From the NCBI GenBank assembly GCA_937146765.1, contig CAKZRP010000056.1:1-64000 (forward strand): DNA of 64,000 nucleotides, written 5' to 3'. The translations under genes were made by a program, and so were the position numbers. The notes beneath the pieces were generated by a model. That model did not search any database and was not told the DNA's origin. It worked only from the letters and a program-made list of their open reading frames with translations. The number at the start of each line of letters is the position of its first letter. The stretch's first letter is position 1. This stretch comes from an uncultured Paracoccaceae bacterium. Lineage in GTDB: Bacteria > Pseudomonadota > Alphaproteobacteria > Rhodobacterales > Rhodobacteraceae. Shown piece by piece: positions 1 through 7,983 of this stretch.

Positions 1-81
1 CCGATCTTCCAGGTCGCCGATTTCGGCCTCGTCGCAGACCTCTTCACCGCCGTGCCGGAACTGACCGAGAAGCTCGGCTAA
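1..81 (+). CDS. etfA: Electron transfer flavoprotein subunit alpha, C-terminal end (partial)
   Basis: Only the last 26 codons and the TAA are inside the window. The tail reads ADLFTAVPELTEKLG, the conserved C-terminus of EtfA (the FAD-binding half closes with a D-G-L-x-A-D-L-F motif). EtfA with EtfB passes electrons from acyl-CoA dehydrogenases to ETF:ubiquinone oxidoreductase in the cytoplasm. The downstream hbd gene supports the identification, because etfBA-hbd neighbourhoods are common in this order, and mcd at 10.5 kb is a likely electron donor. The 5' part lies outside the window. Confidence 0.85.
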   Translation, partial: PIFQVADFGLVADLFTAVPELTEKLG

Positions 82-102
82 GCCATCCGGTGCCGACAGA
101 TG

Positions 103-132
103 AAAGGGCCCGTGCAATGCACGGGCCCTTTT
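103..132. terminator. Bidirectional rho-independent terminator between etfA and the DUF6473 gene
   Basis: A perfect 13 bp stem (103-115 with 119-131) closes on the loop AAT. On the plus strand it is followed by TTTTCAATTT and on the minus strand by TTTC. It sits between two convergent genes and can end both transcripts. Confidence 0.85.
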
Positions 133-156
133 CAATTTGCGCCGCGACATCTGCCC

Positions 157-981
157 TCAGGCGGCCGCCAGAAGTTTCAGGAGCCGTGCGGCGATCGCAT
201 CGGCGATGCGGTCATGCTCCTTCGGCCCCAGCATCAGCCGCGCGGCCGGCAGGTCCATCGGACCGAAGATCATGCCCGGAATGTCCTGCGATTGGCCGGC
301 GGTGACCACATCCAGTTCGATCACATCCATCACCGAGGCGCGCAGAGCCTCGATCATCTCCGCCTCCACCAGCGTCGGCGAAGGGCCAAGCGTTTCCGCC
401 GCGCCCATGTCATAGCGCAGCCAGAGCAGCACCACCCGCCCCTGCAGGGCCGTGACCAGCCGCCCCATGCGGGTCAGCCAGGTCTCTTGCAGATTGGTCT
501 GCACCCGGGCGAATCGGTCCGTATCCACCGCCTGCAAGGCCGTCAGCAGGTGTTTGTTGAAGTGGAAATCGGTGAAATCCACCTCGGGAAAGAGATGCAC
601 CAGCGTCTCATAGGGGCGCAGGAACCGGTCGTTGCGCCGTGGATGCACCTTGTAGAACCCATTGGTGAGGTTCTGTGCCCCCATCACCTGCAGGACGGTC
701 AAGTCCCCCGCCGCGGCGATCTCCAGGAGGCTCTCGTCATGGAGAAAGGCATCGACCCCGGCATTGACGCAGCCCAGATTGATACAGGCCAGCCCCACCT
801 GCCCCTCGGTGCCCTGCGGAAACGGCCGTTCCACAAAGCGGCCGAAAACCTCCGTGCCGCCAAGAAAGCTGATATAAGGCGCCCGCAGACTCCGTGCTGG
901 TCCCCTGACCTGAAGTCGTGAGTCCCCGTATCTGCATAATGCGCTCACAAGCGCGTCGGCGCTTTTGAGTTCATAACTCAT
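157..981 (-). CDS. DUF6473 family protein
   Basis: A 274-residue cytoplasmic protein with no signal peptide or membrane segment. It matches my recollection of DUF6473, a family largely restricted to Rhodobacterales: an early CRYG..RL..RGP block, then Y(I/L)(S/A)FLGGTE.(F/Y)G, (C/V)NxGCVNAG, QVMGAQN and HPRRNDRF. The last blocks suggest an SGNH- or sulfotransferase-like fold, but no reaction is established. The ATG at 981 (MSYELKS) is preferred over an upstream in-frame TTG at 1005, because GGAAG precedes the ATG and family members start with MSYE. It converges with etfA and is divergent from hbd. Confidence 0.8.
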   Translation of the reverse strand: MSYELKSADALVSALCRYGDSRLQVRGPARSLRAPYISFLGGTEVFGRFVERPFPQGTEGQVGLACINLGCVNAGVDAFLHDESLLEIAAAGDLTVLQVMGAQNLTNGFYKVHPRRNDRFLRPYETLVHLFPEVDFTDFHFNKHLLTALQAVDTDRFARVQTNLQETWLTRMGRLVTALQGRVVLLWLRYDMGAAETLGPSPTLVEAEMIEALRASVMDVIELDVVTAGQSQDIPGMIFGPMDLPAARLMLGPKEHDRIADAIAARLLKLLAAA

Positions 982-1159
982 GTCTTCCACCACATTTTCA
1001 CCCAAGAGCCATACTGGCGTCAGAATCTTTCCAAACTGCTAAATGGCGATTTTGCTGAAAAGGCAGGCTATCCTCCGGGATCGGCCTTGTTTCTGCGACC
1101 GCGAAGCCGGTAGTATCCCGCCGCAGACACAGGATGCGGCGCTAGGAAAGGCCAGTGGA

Positions 1160-2035
1160 ATGGACGTGAAAACAGTAGGTGTGATTGGGGCGGGTCAGAT
1201 GGGGAATGGTATTGCCCATGTCATGGCGCTCGCCGGATTTCATGTTGTTCTCAATGACATAAGCCAAAGCGCCCTGGACAGTGCCGTGGCCCTGATCCAG
1301 AAGAACCTCGCCCGTCAGACCAGCCGCGGCAAGATCGAGGAGGCAGAGGTCACCGCTACAATGGCCCGGATCTCCACCACACTGGCGCTGGCGGATGTGG
1401 CCAAGACCGATCTGGTGATCGAAGCGGCCACCGAGCGGGAAACCGTAAAACAGGCAATTTTCGAGGATCTGCTGCCGCATCTGCTGCCGCATACGATTCT
1501 CACTTCCAACACCTCCTCGATCTCGATCACCCGGCTGGCGAGTCGCACCGACCGCCCCGAGCGGTTCATGGGCTTCCATTTCATGAACCCGGTGCCGGTG
1601 ATGCAGCTGGTCGAGCTGATCCGCGGCATTGCCACCGATGAGGAGACCTTCAAGACCTGTCAGGCGGTGGTTGAAAAGCTTGGCAAGACCGCCGCCAGCG
1701 CCGAGGATTTTCCCGCCTTCATCGTCAACCGCATCCTGATGCCGATGATCAACGAGGCGGTCTATACGCTCTACGAGGGCGTGGGCAATGTGCGCTCGAT
1801 CGACGAATCGATGAAGCTGGGTGCCAATCACCCGATGGGACCGCTGGAATTGGCGGATTTCATCGGCCTCGACACCTGCCTTGCGATCATGAACGTGCTG
1901 CACGACGGGCTGGCGGATACGAAATACCGCCCCTGCCCGCTGCTGACCAAATATGTCGAGGCCGGCTGGCTCGGGCGCAAGACCCAGCGCGGCTTCTACG
2001 ATTATCGCGGCGAGACCCCGGTGCCGACGCGCTGA
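1160..2035 (+). CDS. hbd: 3-hydroxybutyryl-CoA dehydrogenase
   Basis: A 291-residue NAD(P)-dependent enzyme interconverting 3-hydroxybutyryl-CoA and acetoacetyl-CoA, used in C4 acyl-CoA and polyhydroxybutyrate metabolism. The N-terminal Rossmann domain carries GAGQMG at residues 10-15. The catalytic His/Glu region is visible as FMGFHFMNPVPVMQLVE, followed by the C-terminal dimerisation domain with NHPMGPLELADFIGLD and the GRKTQRGFYDY tail. The length is normal for the single-domain family. The ATG at 1160 is preceded by AGGAAAGG about 10 bases upstream; the open frame continues upstream but without family similarity. It follows etfA with the DUF6473 gene between them on the other strand. Confidence 0.93.
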   Translation: MDVKTVGVIGAGQMGNGIAHVMALAGFHVVLNDISQSALDSAVALIQKNLARQTSRGKIEEAEVTATMARISTTLALADVAKTDLVIEAATERETVKQAIFEDLLPHLLPHTILTSNTSSISITRLASRTDRPERFMGFHFMNPVPVMQLVELIRGIATDEETFKTCQAVVEKLGKTAASAEDFPAFIVNRILMPMINEAVYTLYEGVGNVRSIDESMKLGANHPMGPLELADFIGLDTCLAIMNVLHDGLADTKYRPCPLLTKYVEAGWLGRKTQRGFYDYRGETPVPTR

Positions 2036-2048
2036 TCCGAAACGGAAA

Positions 2049-2067
2049 GAGGGGGCCCTGCCCCCTC
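2049..2067 (+). terminator. Hairpin downstream of hbd
   Basis: A perfect 8 bp stem GAGGGGGC / GCCCCCTC with loop CCT begins 14 bases after the hbd stop. No strong T-run follows, so it may act as a terminator or only as a 3'-end stabiliser. Confidence 0.5.
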
Positions 2068-2079
2068 CTGGCCTCGCAG

Positions 2080-2113
2080 CCCAATCCCCTTCGGGGAATT
2101 TTGATCCAAAGAC
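2080..2113. repeat. Divergent copy of a dispersed gene-end element
   Basis: A small CCCCTTCGGGG hairpin followed by AATTTTGATCCAAAGAC, ending about 16 bases before the stop codon of the minus-strand acyltransferase. It has the same layout as the copies near 18.8, 28.4, 33.5 and 37.2 kb (hairpin, then GGG(A)ATATTT, then a purine-rich tail), but is the most diverged of the five. Confidence 0.4.
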
Positions 2114-2128
2114 GCCAGAGGCTTCGGA

Positions 2129-3031
2129 TCAGCCCGTCTTGCCGAGGTTCAGCGTATGGTCGCGCAGCCAGGCCATGAAGCCGCGCGGGTCGCTGTGCAG
2201 CCGTTCCATCTGCGCCTCGGTCAGAGGTTCACCCACCACCGGCGCCTGCGGTTTGTTGCAGGAGCGCACGATCTCGTGCAGCAAGAGGCCCTGACGCAGG
2301 ATCGGCGAGACCTGGCAGGCGATCTGATAGGCGCGCGAGTTGCGACCCGGGAAATACATCGGCACCACCTTGGCGCCGGAGCGGCGGATGAGCTGGGCGG
2401 TAAAGACGTTCCATTCGCGCTCGATCGCGGGGCCGAACCAGCTGTCGGCGGAACTCACCACGCCGGAGGGGAACAGGGCCACAAGACCGCCGGCCTTGAG
2501 GTGCTCCATCGCCTTGGCGCGCATCTCGACCATCTTGCGTTGTGCGTCCGGGTCATGCGGGAAGGGCACCGGGATCATGAAGGAGGTCGCCGCCTCGTCG
2601 AGGCCTGTCAGCACCGAGCGGGTCAGGATGCGGTAATCGAGACGGCGGCGCCCGATCAGATCGGCAAAGATCATGCCGTCGACCATGCCGTGCGGGTGAT
2701 TGGCGACCACCACGACGGGGCCGGTTTCGGGAATGCGGTTGATCTGCTCCTGCGGGGTCCGCAACTCGATGCCCATGACATTGAGCGCGCCGCGCCAGAA
2801 CTTGTTGCCGCGATAATCGGCATTCTGGCGTTCGAACTTCGACACCATGCGCAGGATGGTGAACTTGCCGGTCATCCATTCCAGCGCCCGGATCGCCAGT
2901 GACGTCCAACGATCGTCAAAGGAATTGGCGTAGGTCAGGGTGCGCCGGTCGTAGACTTCGCCCGTGCCCGTCGCCTGCTCGTCCTGCGGCCCAACGCCCT
3001 TGGTGTTGTTGTGCGCGGTATCTGCCACGTT
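2129..3031 (-). CDS. Lysophospholipid acyltransferase family protein (PlsC/hemolysin-like)
   Basis: A 300-residue protein of the PlsC superfamily, COG3176-like. Visible motifs are VVVANHPHGMVDG (acyltransferase motif I with the NHP..G..DG spacing), FPSGVV (motif III) and VVPMYFPGRNSRAYQI (motif IV). It probably transfers an acyl chain to a lysolipid or aminolipid at the inner membrane; ornithine-lipid acyltransferases (OlsA/OlsB) are related. The GTG start at 3031 is chosen because GGACGGA lies just upstream and longer starts would run into the HPr gene. It is the last gene of the HprK-HPr operon, 34 bases after HPr. Confidence 0.8.
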   Translation of the reverse strand, partial: NVADTAHNNTKGVGPQDEQATGTGEVYDRRTLTYANSFDDRWTSLAIRALEWMTGKFTILRMVSKFERQNADYRGNKFWRGALNVMGIELRTPQEQINRIPETGPVVVVANHPHGMVDGMIFADLIGRRRLDYRILTRSVLTGLDEAATSFMIPVPFPHDPDAQRKMVEMRAKAMEHLKAGGLVALFPSGVVSSADSWFGPAIEREWNVFTAQLIRRSGAKVVPMYFPGRNSRAYQIACQVSPILRQGLLLHEIVRSCNKPQAPVVGEPLTEAQMERLHSDPRGFMAWLRDHTLNLGKTG

Positions 3032-3065
3032 ATTCCGTCCTGTCTTGCTGGAGCGTTCAGACAGA

Positions 3066-3335
3066 TTAGTAGCCTTCGCCGAATTTGTCAGCCACGAGAG
3101 CTTCGACGGCGTTGGCCAGCGCATCGGCATCCGGTCCAGAGGTTTCGACGTCAATAGTCGTTCCCTTGGAGGCTGCCAACATCAAAAGCCCCATGATGCT
3201 GTCGCCGGAGGCGGACATGCCGTCCTTCATCACCTCGGCGGTGGCGTCGAAACCTTCGACCACTTCGACCAGTTTTGCAGAGGCGCGGGCGTGCAGGCCC
3301 TTTTCGTTGATGATCTTGAGTGTTTTCCGAGCCAT
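3066..3335 (-). CDS. HPr family phosphocarrier protein (nitrogen-type PTS)
   Basis: An 89-residue small PTS phosphocarrier. The phosphoryl-accepting His is in GLHARAS near residue 15, and the regulatory serine region is SASGDSIMGLLMLAASKG near residue 46, the site expected for the HPr kinase encoded at 4.7-5.1 kb. No sugar permease is nearby, so this is the regulatory (incomplete) PTS typical of alphaproteobacteria. Its ATG overlaps the stop of the EIIA gene (TAATG), indicating translational coupling. Confidence 0.93.
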   Translation of the reverse strand: MARKTLKIINEKGLHARASAKLVEVVEGFDATAEVMKDGMSASGDSIMGLLMLAASKGTTIDVETSGPDADALANAVEALVADKFGEGY

Positions 3336-3742
3336 TACTCTGCCGCACCGCCTTCGGGGTTCACATTTTGGGAATTGATGTATTTGCGCCCGGCCTCCAT
3401 GGCCTGACGCACCGCATCCGCCACCGGCAGGTGGCGGGATTTTGCCAGCTTGATCAGCATCGGCAGGTTGGCGCCATAGAGAATGCGCCGGTTGGCCGGT
3501 GCACAGGCGCGCAGGCTGAGGTTCGAGGGGCTGCCACCGAAGAGGTCGGTCACCACCACCACCCCATCGCCAATGTCCACCGCATTGGCGGCGTCACAGA
3601 TCTCGTCCTGCTTGGCGTCGCGGTCGTCTTCGGGGCCGATGGCAATCGCCATCAGCGCGGGCTGATGCCCGACGACATGTTCCACAGCGGCCAGGTATTC
3701 CTTGGCCAGCCCTCCATGGGCGACGATCACGATCCCGATCAA
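3335..3742 (-). CDS. PTS EIIA component, mannose family (regulatory)
   Basis: A 135-residue EIIA of the mannose/fructose (ManX) class. The phosphorylated His is in VIVAHGG at residue 9, and the conserved DLFGGSPSNLS loop follows. It accepts phosphate from HPr; with no EIIB/C/D in the window its role is probably regulatory. It starts 9 bases after the rapZ stop and ends within the HPr start codon. Confidence 0.92.
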   Translation of the reverse strand: MIGIVIVAHGGLAKEYLAAVEHVVGHQPALMAIAIGPEDDRDAKQDEICDAANAVDIGDGVVVVTDLFGGSPSNLSLRACAPANRRILYGANLPMLIKLAKSRHLPVADAVRQAMEAGRKYINSQNVNPEGGAAE

Positions 3743-3751
3743 GCGGTTCTC

Positions 3752-4702
3752 TCACTTCATAAGCTGGCCAGGCAGCTCGCGGTGCCTAATTGACACCTGC
3801 TGGCCTGCGCGTGCAAGGGCCTTCGCCAGGGTTTCCGCCAATGTGACGGAACGGTGTTGCCCGCCGGTACAGCCAAAGGCGATGGAGAAATGCGATTTCC
3901 CCTCCTCGCGATAGGCCGGCAGCAGGGACAGGGTGAGGTCCAGCACCCGGTCGAAAAACCCCTGAAACCTGGCATCCGCCATGACATAGTCCTGCACCAC
4001 CGCATCGCGCCCGTCATGGGCCCGCAATGCAGGCTCCCAATAGGGGTTGGCGAGGAAGCGACAGTCGAACACCATGTCGACATTGCGCGGCACCCCGCGC
4101 TTGTAGGAAAAACTGTGCAGCGCCACGGCCAGTTGCCGGCCCTTGGGGGCAAAGGCGCGCTCCACCTCGGCACGCAGTTGGTGCACGTTCAGCTCCGAGG
4201 TGTCGATGACCACATCGGCCTGCGCGCGCACCGGCTGCAACAGGTCCAACTCGCGTGCGACCCCCACCTCCGGGCTTTCGGCCGGGGCCAGCGGATGACG
4301 ACGGCGGGTCTCGGAGAACCGACGCAAGAGCACCTCCGGCTCGGCATCGAGATAGAGCACGGTGGAGGCAAAGCTCTTGCGCACCGACAGCATGTCGATG
4401 ATCTCCAGCAGCGCCTCGGTCGAGAAATCGCGGTTGCGAGGGTCAAGCCCCAGCACCATCGGCCGGTCCGCGCCGCCCGCATCCACCAGCCCCGGCACCA
4501 GCCGCAGCGGCAGGTTGTCGATGGCCTCGAACCCCAGATCCTCGAGCGCGTTGATCGCGGTGGTGCGTCCGGCGCCCGAGGGGCCGGTGACCAGCACCAG
4601 GGGCGGACAGGTCAGGAGCGGCTGGTCGGGAGGACAGTCGCCCCCGGCCGCGTCGCGCGCAGCGGCGCTGTCCTGCTCACTCTGGGGACTGGTCCGGGTC
4701 AA
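3752..4702 (-). CDS. rapZ: RNase adapter / nucleotide-binding protein RapZ (UPF0042)
   Basis: A 316-residue P-loop protein. It has Walker [10 protein letters not shown] near residues 40-48, the EAIDNLPL block, [11 protein letters not shown], the FSYKRGVP(R)NVD signature, FANPYW-like [10 protein letters not shown] and the C-terminal [10 protein letters not shown] motif, all diagnostic of RapZ/YvcJ. In enterobacteria RapZ controls glmS through small RNAs; in alphaproteobacteria its role is less clear, but the gene sits with hprK and PTS genes as here. The TTG start at 4702 overlaps the hprK 3' end by 26 bases. Confidence 0.93.
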   Translation of the reverse strand: MTRTSPQSEQDSAAARDAAGGDCPPDQPLLTCPPLVLVTGPSGAGRTTAINALEDLGFEAIDNLPLRLVPGLVDAGGADRPMVLGLDPRNRDFSTEALLEIIDMLSVRKSFASTVLYLDAEPEVLLRRFSETRRRHPLAPAESPEVGVARELDLLQPVRAQADVVIDTSELNVHQLRAEVERAFAPKGRQLAVALHSFSYKRGVPRNVDMVFDCRFLANPYWEPALRAHDGRDAVVQDYVMADARFQGFFDRVLDLTLSLLPAYREEGKSHFSIAFGCTGGQHRSVTLAETLAKALARAGQQVSIRHRELPGQLMK

Positions 4703-5123
4703 GCGATCCGCCTTTCAGATACTGGATCAGCGCCGCCGGGAAATGGGCGCCATCCACACGGTTCAGCCTGGGCAGGCTCACGCCCAGGATTTGATCCTCT
4801 AGGTGGCGCGGAAGCCGCTCGGTTTCAAGCTGGCACATATCGACAATGACGTGGAGTTGTACCTCCGCCACGGCCTCGGCCCGAAGAATGCCGAGACCGC
4901 GCGCCTCGATCAGCCCTGCAATCGCCGCCGGGGCCCGCGCCCGCAGCACCGCCCCCGCCCGATGGATCTCGGTGCGGTCATCGGCGACCAGCGCGGCACC
5001 GCGCGCCATCAGCTCCAGCGCCAGTGCGGATTTCCCGCTGCCCGAGGGGCCACAAATGAGAACGCCGCGCCCAAGGAGCGCGACGCAGCTGGCATGGAGC
5101 GTGAGGCTGTCGGGCGTGCCCAC
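4677..5123 (-). CDS. hprK: HPr kinase/phosphorylase, short alphaproteobacterial form
   Basis: A 148-residue protein equivalent to the C-terminal catalytic domain of Gram-positive HprK, without the N-terminal domain. Visible features are Walker [20 protein letters not shown] after the P-loop, and the [10 protein letters not shown] motif expected in HprK. It phosphorylates the regulatory Ser of HPr. The GTG at 5123 lies just after the chvG stop (5128) and before the first conserved residues. The order chvI-chvG-hprK-rapZ-EIIA-HPr is the classical alphaproteobacterial arrangement. Confidence 0.92.
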   Translation of the reverse strand: MGTPDSLTLHASCVALLGRGVLICGPSGSGKSALALELMARGAALVADDRTEIHRAGAVLRARAPAAIAGLIEARGLGILRAEAVAEVQLHVIVDMCQLETERLPRHLEDQILGVSLPRLNRVDGAHFPAALIQYLKGGSLDPDQSPE

Positions 5124-5127
5124 CGGA

Positions 5128-6843
5128 TCAGACCGGCAGGCCGACCACGAACCGCGCGCCAAGGGGTTCGGAGGTCACATCCGCCTCGGTCGGGCGGATG
5201 TTCTCGGCCCAGATCACCCCGCCATGCGCCTCGACGATCTGCTTGGAGATCGCCAGGCCGAGGCCGGAGTTATTGCCGAAATGCTCCTCGGGACGTTGCG
5301 AGTAGAAGCGTTTGAAGATCTTCGACAGGGCCTGATCGGGAATGCCGGGGCCGGTGTCCTCGACCACCACCAGCACGCGGTTGTCGCGGCGCCGTGCCCA
5401 GACGCGGATCGCATCGCCCTCTTCGCAGAAGGAAATCGCATTGGTGATGAGATTGACAAAGACCTGCGCCAGCCGCGCCTCGAGGCCACGGATCACGATC
5501 GGCTCCTGCGGCATTTCGGTGATATAGTCGATGCCCTTGGCGCGGGCATCCTCGCCCAGATACTGGTTGAGGGTCCCGAGCATGGTCAGGAGGTCGAAAT
5601 CCTCCTCCTCTTCCTTCACCAGTTCGGCGTCGAGACGCGAGGCGTTGGAGATGTCACTCACCAACCGGTCCAGACGACGTACATCATGTTCTATGACTTC
5701 CATGAGCTTCTCCCGCTGGTCTTCCCTATGGACCATGCGCAGGGTGCCGACGGCAGACTGCAGACTGGCCAGAGGATTCTTGATCTCATGTGCCACATCA
5801 GCTGCAAATTGTTCGTTACTATCGATGCGATTATAGAGCGCTTTGACCATGCCGCGCAGCGCCCGGCTCAAGCGGCCGATCTCGTCGGGGCGGGCGGAGA
5901 GGTCGGGAATGCGGATACGGCCGGGCTTCACCTTGTCGGCATCGCGGGCGCGGCCCAGCTCTGCTGCCTCGGCCAGATCGGCCAGCGGATTGGCGATGGT
6001 GGAGGCCAGCACGAGGCTGAGACCGACCGAGACCAGCAGCGCCACGATGAACATCTGCAAGACCCGCTCGCGCTCGATCCGCACCAGCCGGTCGATTTCG
6101 CCGGTGGCGGAGGTCATCACCAGCACCCCGGCGACCTGACCCTGCGACAGGATCGGGGTCGCCGCCGCATAGACGGTGCCGCCTGCAGTATCCGGGATCG
6201 CGCCGACCTGGGTGCCCTCGCCCAGCGCGGCACGGGTCAGACCCAAAAGCGCCTCATCGGCGATGCCGACCTTTTCGTTCCCTTCCGCGGTCCCACCGCC
6301 ACCCACGGCGGAGAGGATGGCCGACAGCGTGTCGGTGATGAAGGTCCGGCTCTGATCGCCATCGTTGAACCGGTTGAGCGCATCGGCGCGGGCAACGCCT
6401 TCCTGCTGGCCGACCAAGGTCAGCCCGGCGTCATAGACAAAGACTTCCACCCCGGCGCGCAACGAGAGGTTTTCAAGCGTGGCGGTCACGTCAAGCCCGC
6501 CTTCGGGCACCAGCCCCTCCGCGCTCGCAACCTGCGCCTCGAAGACATCCGCCGTCAGCATCGCCTCGGAGACCAGCGCGCCGAGCCGCTGGTAGACCAG
6601 GCTCTGACGGGCAGAGTTGAGGTAGAGGATGCCCGAGACCAGGATGATCAGGGCGATCAGGTTGAAGGTGATGATCTTGCGGGTCAGCGGGGAGCCGCGC
6701 AGCGAGAACAGGCCGCGGCGGGCCCGGCGGGCGCGCAGTTCGCGCCCGACAGTCTGCTCCGGTGCGATCCAGTCATCGCCCAGAACCACATCGCCGTCCG
6801 CGCGGCCCTGCCGGTTCGTGTCGGTCATTCCAGTGTCGCGCAT
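5128..6843 (-). CDS. chvG: Sensor histidine kinase ChvG
   Basis: A 571-residue membrane kinase. It has an N-terminal cytoplasmic stretch, a first membrane segment (ITFNLIALIILVSGILYL), a periplasmic sensor of about 180 residues, a second membrane segment, a HAMP region, the H-box FAADVAHEIKNPLASL with the phospho-His near residue 352, and N, G1 and G2 boxes (NLITNAISF, DTGPGIP, GLGLAIS). ChvG senses acid or envelope stress and phosphorylates ChvI. The ATG at 6843 follows GGAGG at good spacing; a TTG at 6861 is less likely. It starts 39 bases after chvI. Confidence 0.93.
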   Translation of the reverse strand: MRDTGMTDTNRQGRADGDVVLGDDWIAPEQTVGRELRARRARRGLFSLRGSPLTRKIITFNLIALIILVSGILYLNSARQSLVYQRLGALVSEAMLTADVFEAQVASAEGLVPEGGLDVTATLENLSLRAGVEVFVYDAGLTLVGQQEGVARADALNRFNDGDQSRTFITDTLSAILSAVGGGGTAEGNEKVGIADEALLGLTRAALGEGTQVGAIPDTAGGTVYAAATPILSQGQVAGVLVMTSATGEIDRLVRIERERVLQMFIVALLVSVGLSLVLASTIANPLADLAEAAELGRARDADKVKPGRIRIPDLSARPDEIGRLSRALRGMVKALYNRIDSNEQFAADVAHEIKNPLASLQSAVGTLRMVHREDQREKLMEVIEHDVRRLDRLVSDISNASRLDAELVKEEEEDFDLLTMLGTLNQYLGEDARAKGIDYITEMPQEPIVIRGLEARLAQVFVNLITNAISFCEEGDAIRVWARRRDNRVLVVVEDTGPGIPDQALSKIFKRFYSQRPEEHFGNNSGLGLAISKQIVEAHGGVIWAENIRPTEADVTSEPLGARFVVGLPV

Positions 6844-6882
6844 ACGCGCTTGCCTCCGCAACCGCGCCCGTGATGCGGACGC

Positions 6883-7584
6883 TTATTCTTCATTATAGCG
6901 GTAGCCGATCCCATAGAGGGTTTCGATCGCGGCGAAATCCGCATCGGCGCTGCGCATCTTCTTGCGCAGGCGCTTGATATGGCTGTCGATGGTGCGATCG
7001 TCCACATAGACCTGATCGTCATAGGCCACATCCATCAGCTGGTCGCGGCTCTTGACGAAACCGGGGCGCTGCGCCAGCGCCTGCAACAGCAGAAACTCGG
7101 TCACCGTCAGCGAGACGTCCTGACCCTTCCAGCTCACCGAGTGGCGCAGCGGGTCCATCCGCAGGTGGCCGCGCTCCATCACCTTGGTTTCGGGCGCAGT
7201 GCCGACCTCATCGGTGGCCACGGCCTCCTGTCGACGCAGCAGCGCGCGGATCCGTTCCACCAGCAGGCGTTGCGAGAAGGGTTTCTTGACATAGTCGTCG
7301 GCCCCCATACGCAGGCCCAGGACCTCGTCGATCTCATCATCCTTGGAGGTGAGGAAGATCACCGGCATCTGGGTCTTCTGGCGCAGGCGCTGCAACAGGT
7401 CCATGCCATCCATGCGCGGCATCTTGATATCGAGCACCGCCATGTCCGGCAGTCGCTTGTTGAACGCGTCAAGCGCCGCCTGCCCGTCATTGTAGGTTTC
7501 GACCTCGAACCCCTCGGCCTCCAGCGTCATCGACACGGAGGTCAGGATGTTCCTGTCGTCATCGACCAATGCAATCTTTGACAT
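6883..7584 (-). CDS. chvI: Response regulator ChvI (OmpR/PhoB class)
   Basis: A 233-residue regulator. The receiver domain has the acidic pocket VDDD (7-10), phospho-Asp52 in [12 protein letters not shown] and the switch Thr/Lys in FLTSKDD. A C-terminal winged helix carries [16 protein letters not shown] and [17 protein letters not shown]. The ATG at 7584 ([10 protein letters not shown]) has AAGGG upstream, although the frame stays open to 7716. It is the first gene of the cluster and divergent from pckA, a known member of the ChvI regulon neighbourhood in several alphaproteobacteria. Confidence 0.94.
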   Translation of the reverse strand: MSKIALVDDDRNILTSVSMTLEAEGFEVETYNDGQAALDAFNKRLPDMAVLDIKMPRMDGMDLLQRLRQKTQMPVIFLTSKDDEIDEVLGLRMGADDYVKKPFSQRLLVERIRALLRRQEAVATDEVGTAPETKVMERGHLRMDPLRHSVSWKGQDVSLTVTEFLLLQALAQRPGFVKSRDQLMDVAYDDQVYVDDRTIDSHIKRLRKKMRSADADFAAIETLYGIGYRYNEE

Positions 7585-7983
7585 CCGGTTTGCCCTTATC
7601 TGCTCGTTATTCGTTTGTTTTACGTCCTTTGTCGCTTGGAAGACGCGGCGAATCAATCCCCGATTAACGAATCGGGCAAAATCTTGACGCCCATTGACGC
7701 AAAAATACCTTATCAACCCTTAAAGACGGGGCCGTGAAACAGCGATGACAGCCGCGTGAAACAGCACTGTTCACTATGGGAAACTTCTGGTGGCGCTAAA
7801 GGTTTGCGTGGTTGCGCTAACTCTTCCAAAGCGTTCTGTTCATTCTGCAAAACCTCATGTTAAGACCCGTCCACGGGGTGCTAATATTGCGCTCCGGTGC
7901 CCTTTGGCGCAGCCTTTGATCTATGCGGCCCCTGACCTCGCAACAGAGCAATACACAGGGCCGTCACCAGGAGAGACAAGAAG
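7585..7983. promoter_or_regulatory. Divergent chvI-pckA control region (399 bp)
   Basis: No gene is visible. The stretch holds four kinds of repeat: a 7 bp direct repeat TTGACGC at 7684-7690 and 7694-7700 (10 bp period); GTGAAACAGC at 7734-7743 and 7756-7765 (22 bp period), the second running into an imperfect palindrome ending TTCAC near 7774; and GGTGGCGCTAA (7789-7799) with GGTTGCGCTAA (7810-7820) at a 21 bp period, the latter resembling a LacI-type operator half-pair. It must hold both promoters, and pckA has AGGAGAGAC upstream of its ATG. Confidence 0.65.
7684..7700 (+). promoter_or_regulatory. Tandem TTGACGC repeat, candidate ChvI site
   Basis: Two identical 7-mers are placed exactly one helical turn apart (start to start 10 bp). 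OmpR-class regulators usually bind head-to-tail half-sites at 10-11 bp, so this is the best candidate for autoregulation by ChvI. It lies about 100 bp upstream of the chvI start codon. The link to ChvI is inferred from spacing and position only. Confidence 0.4.

Noticed and set aside
4846..6873. Plus-strand open frame of about 675 codons opposite chvG
   Set aside because: Antisense to an intact histidine kinase; composition is His/Gln/Arg-rich, as expected for a shadow frame.
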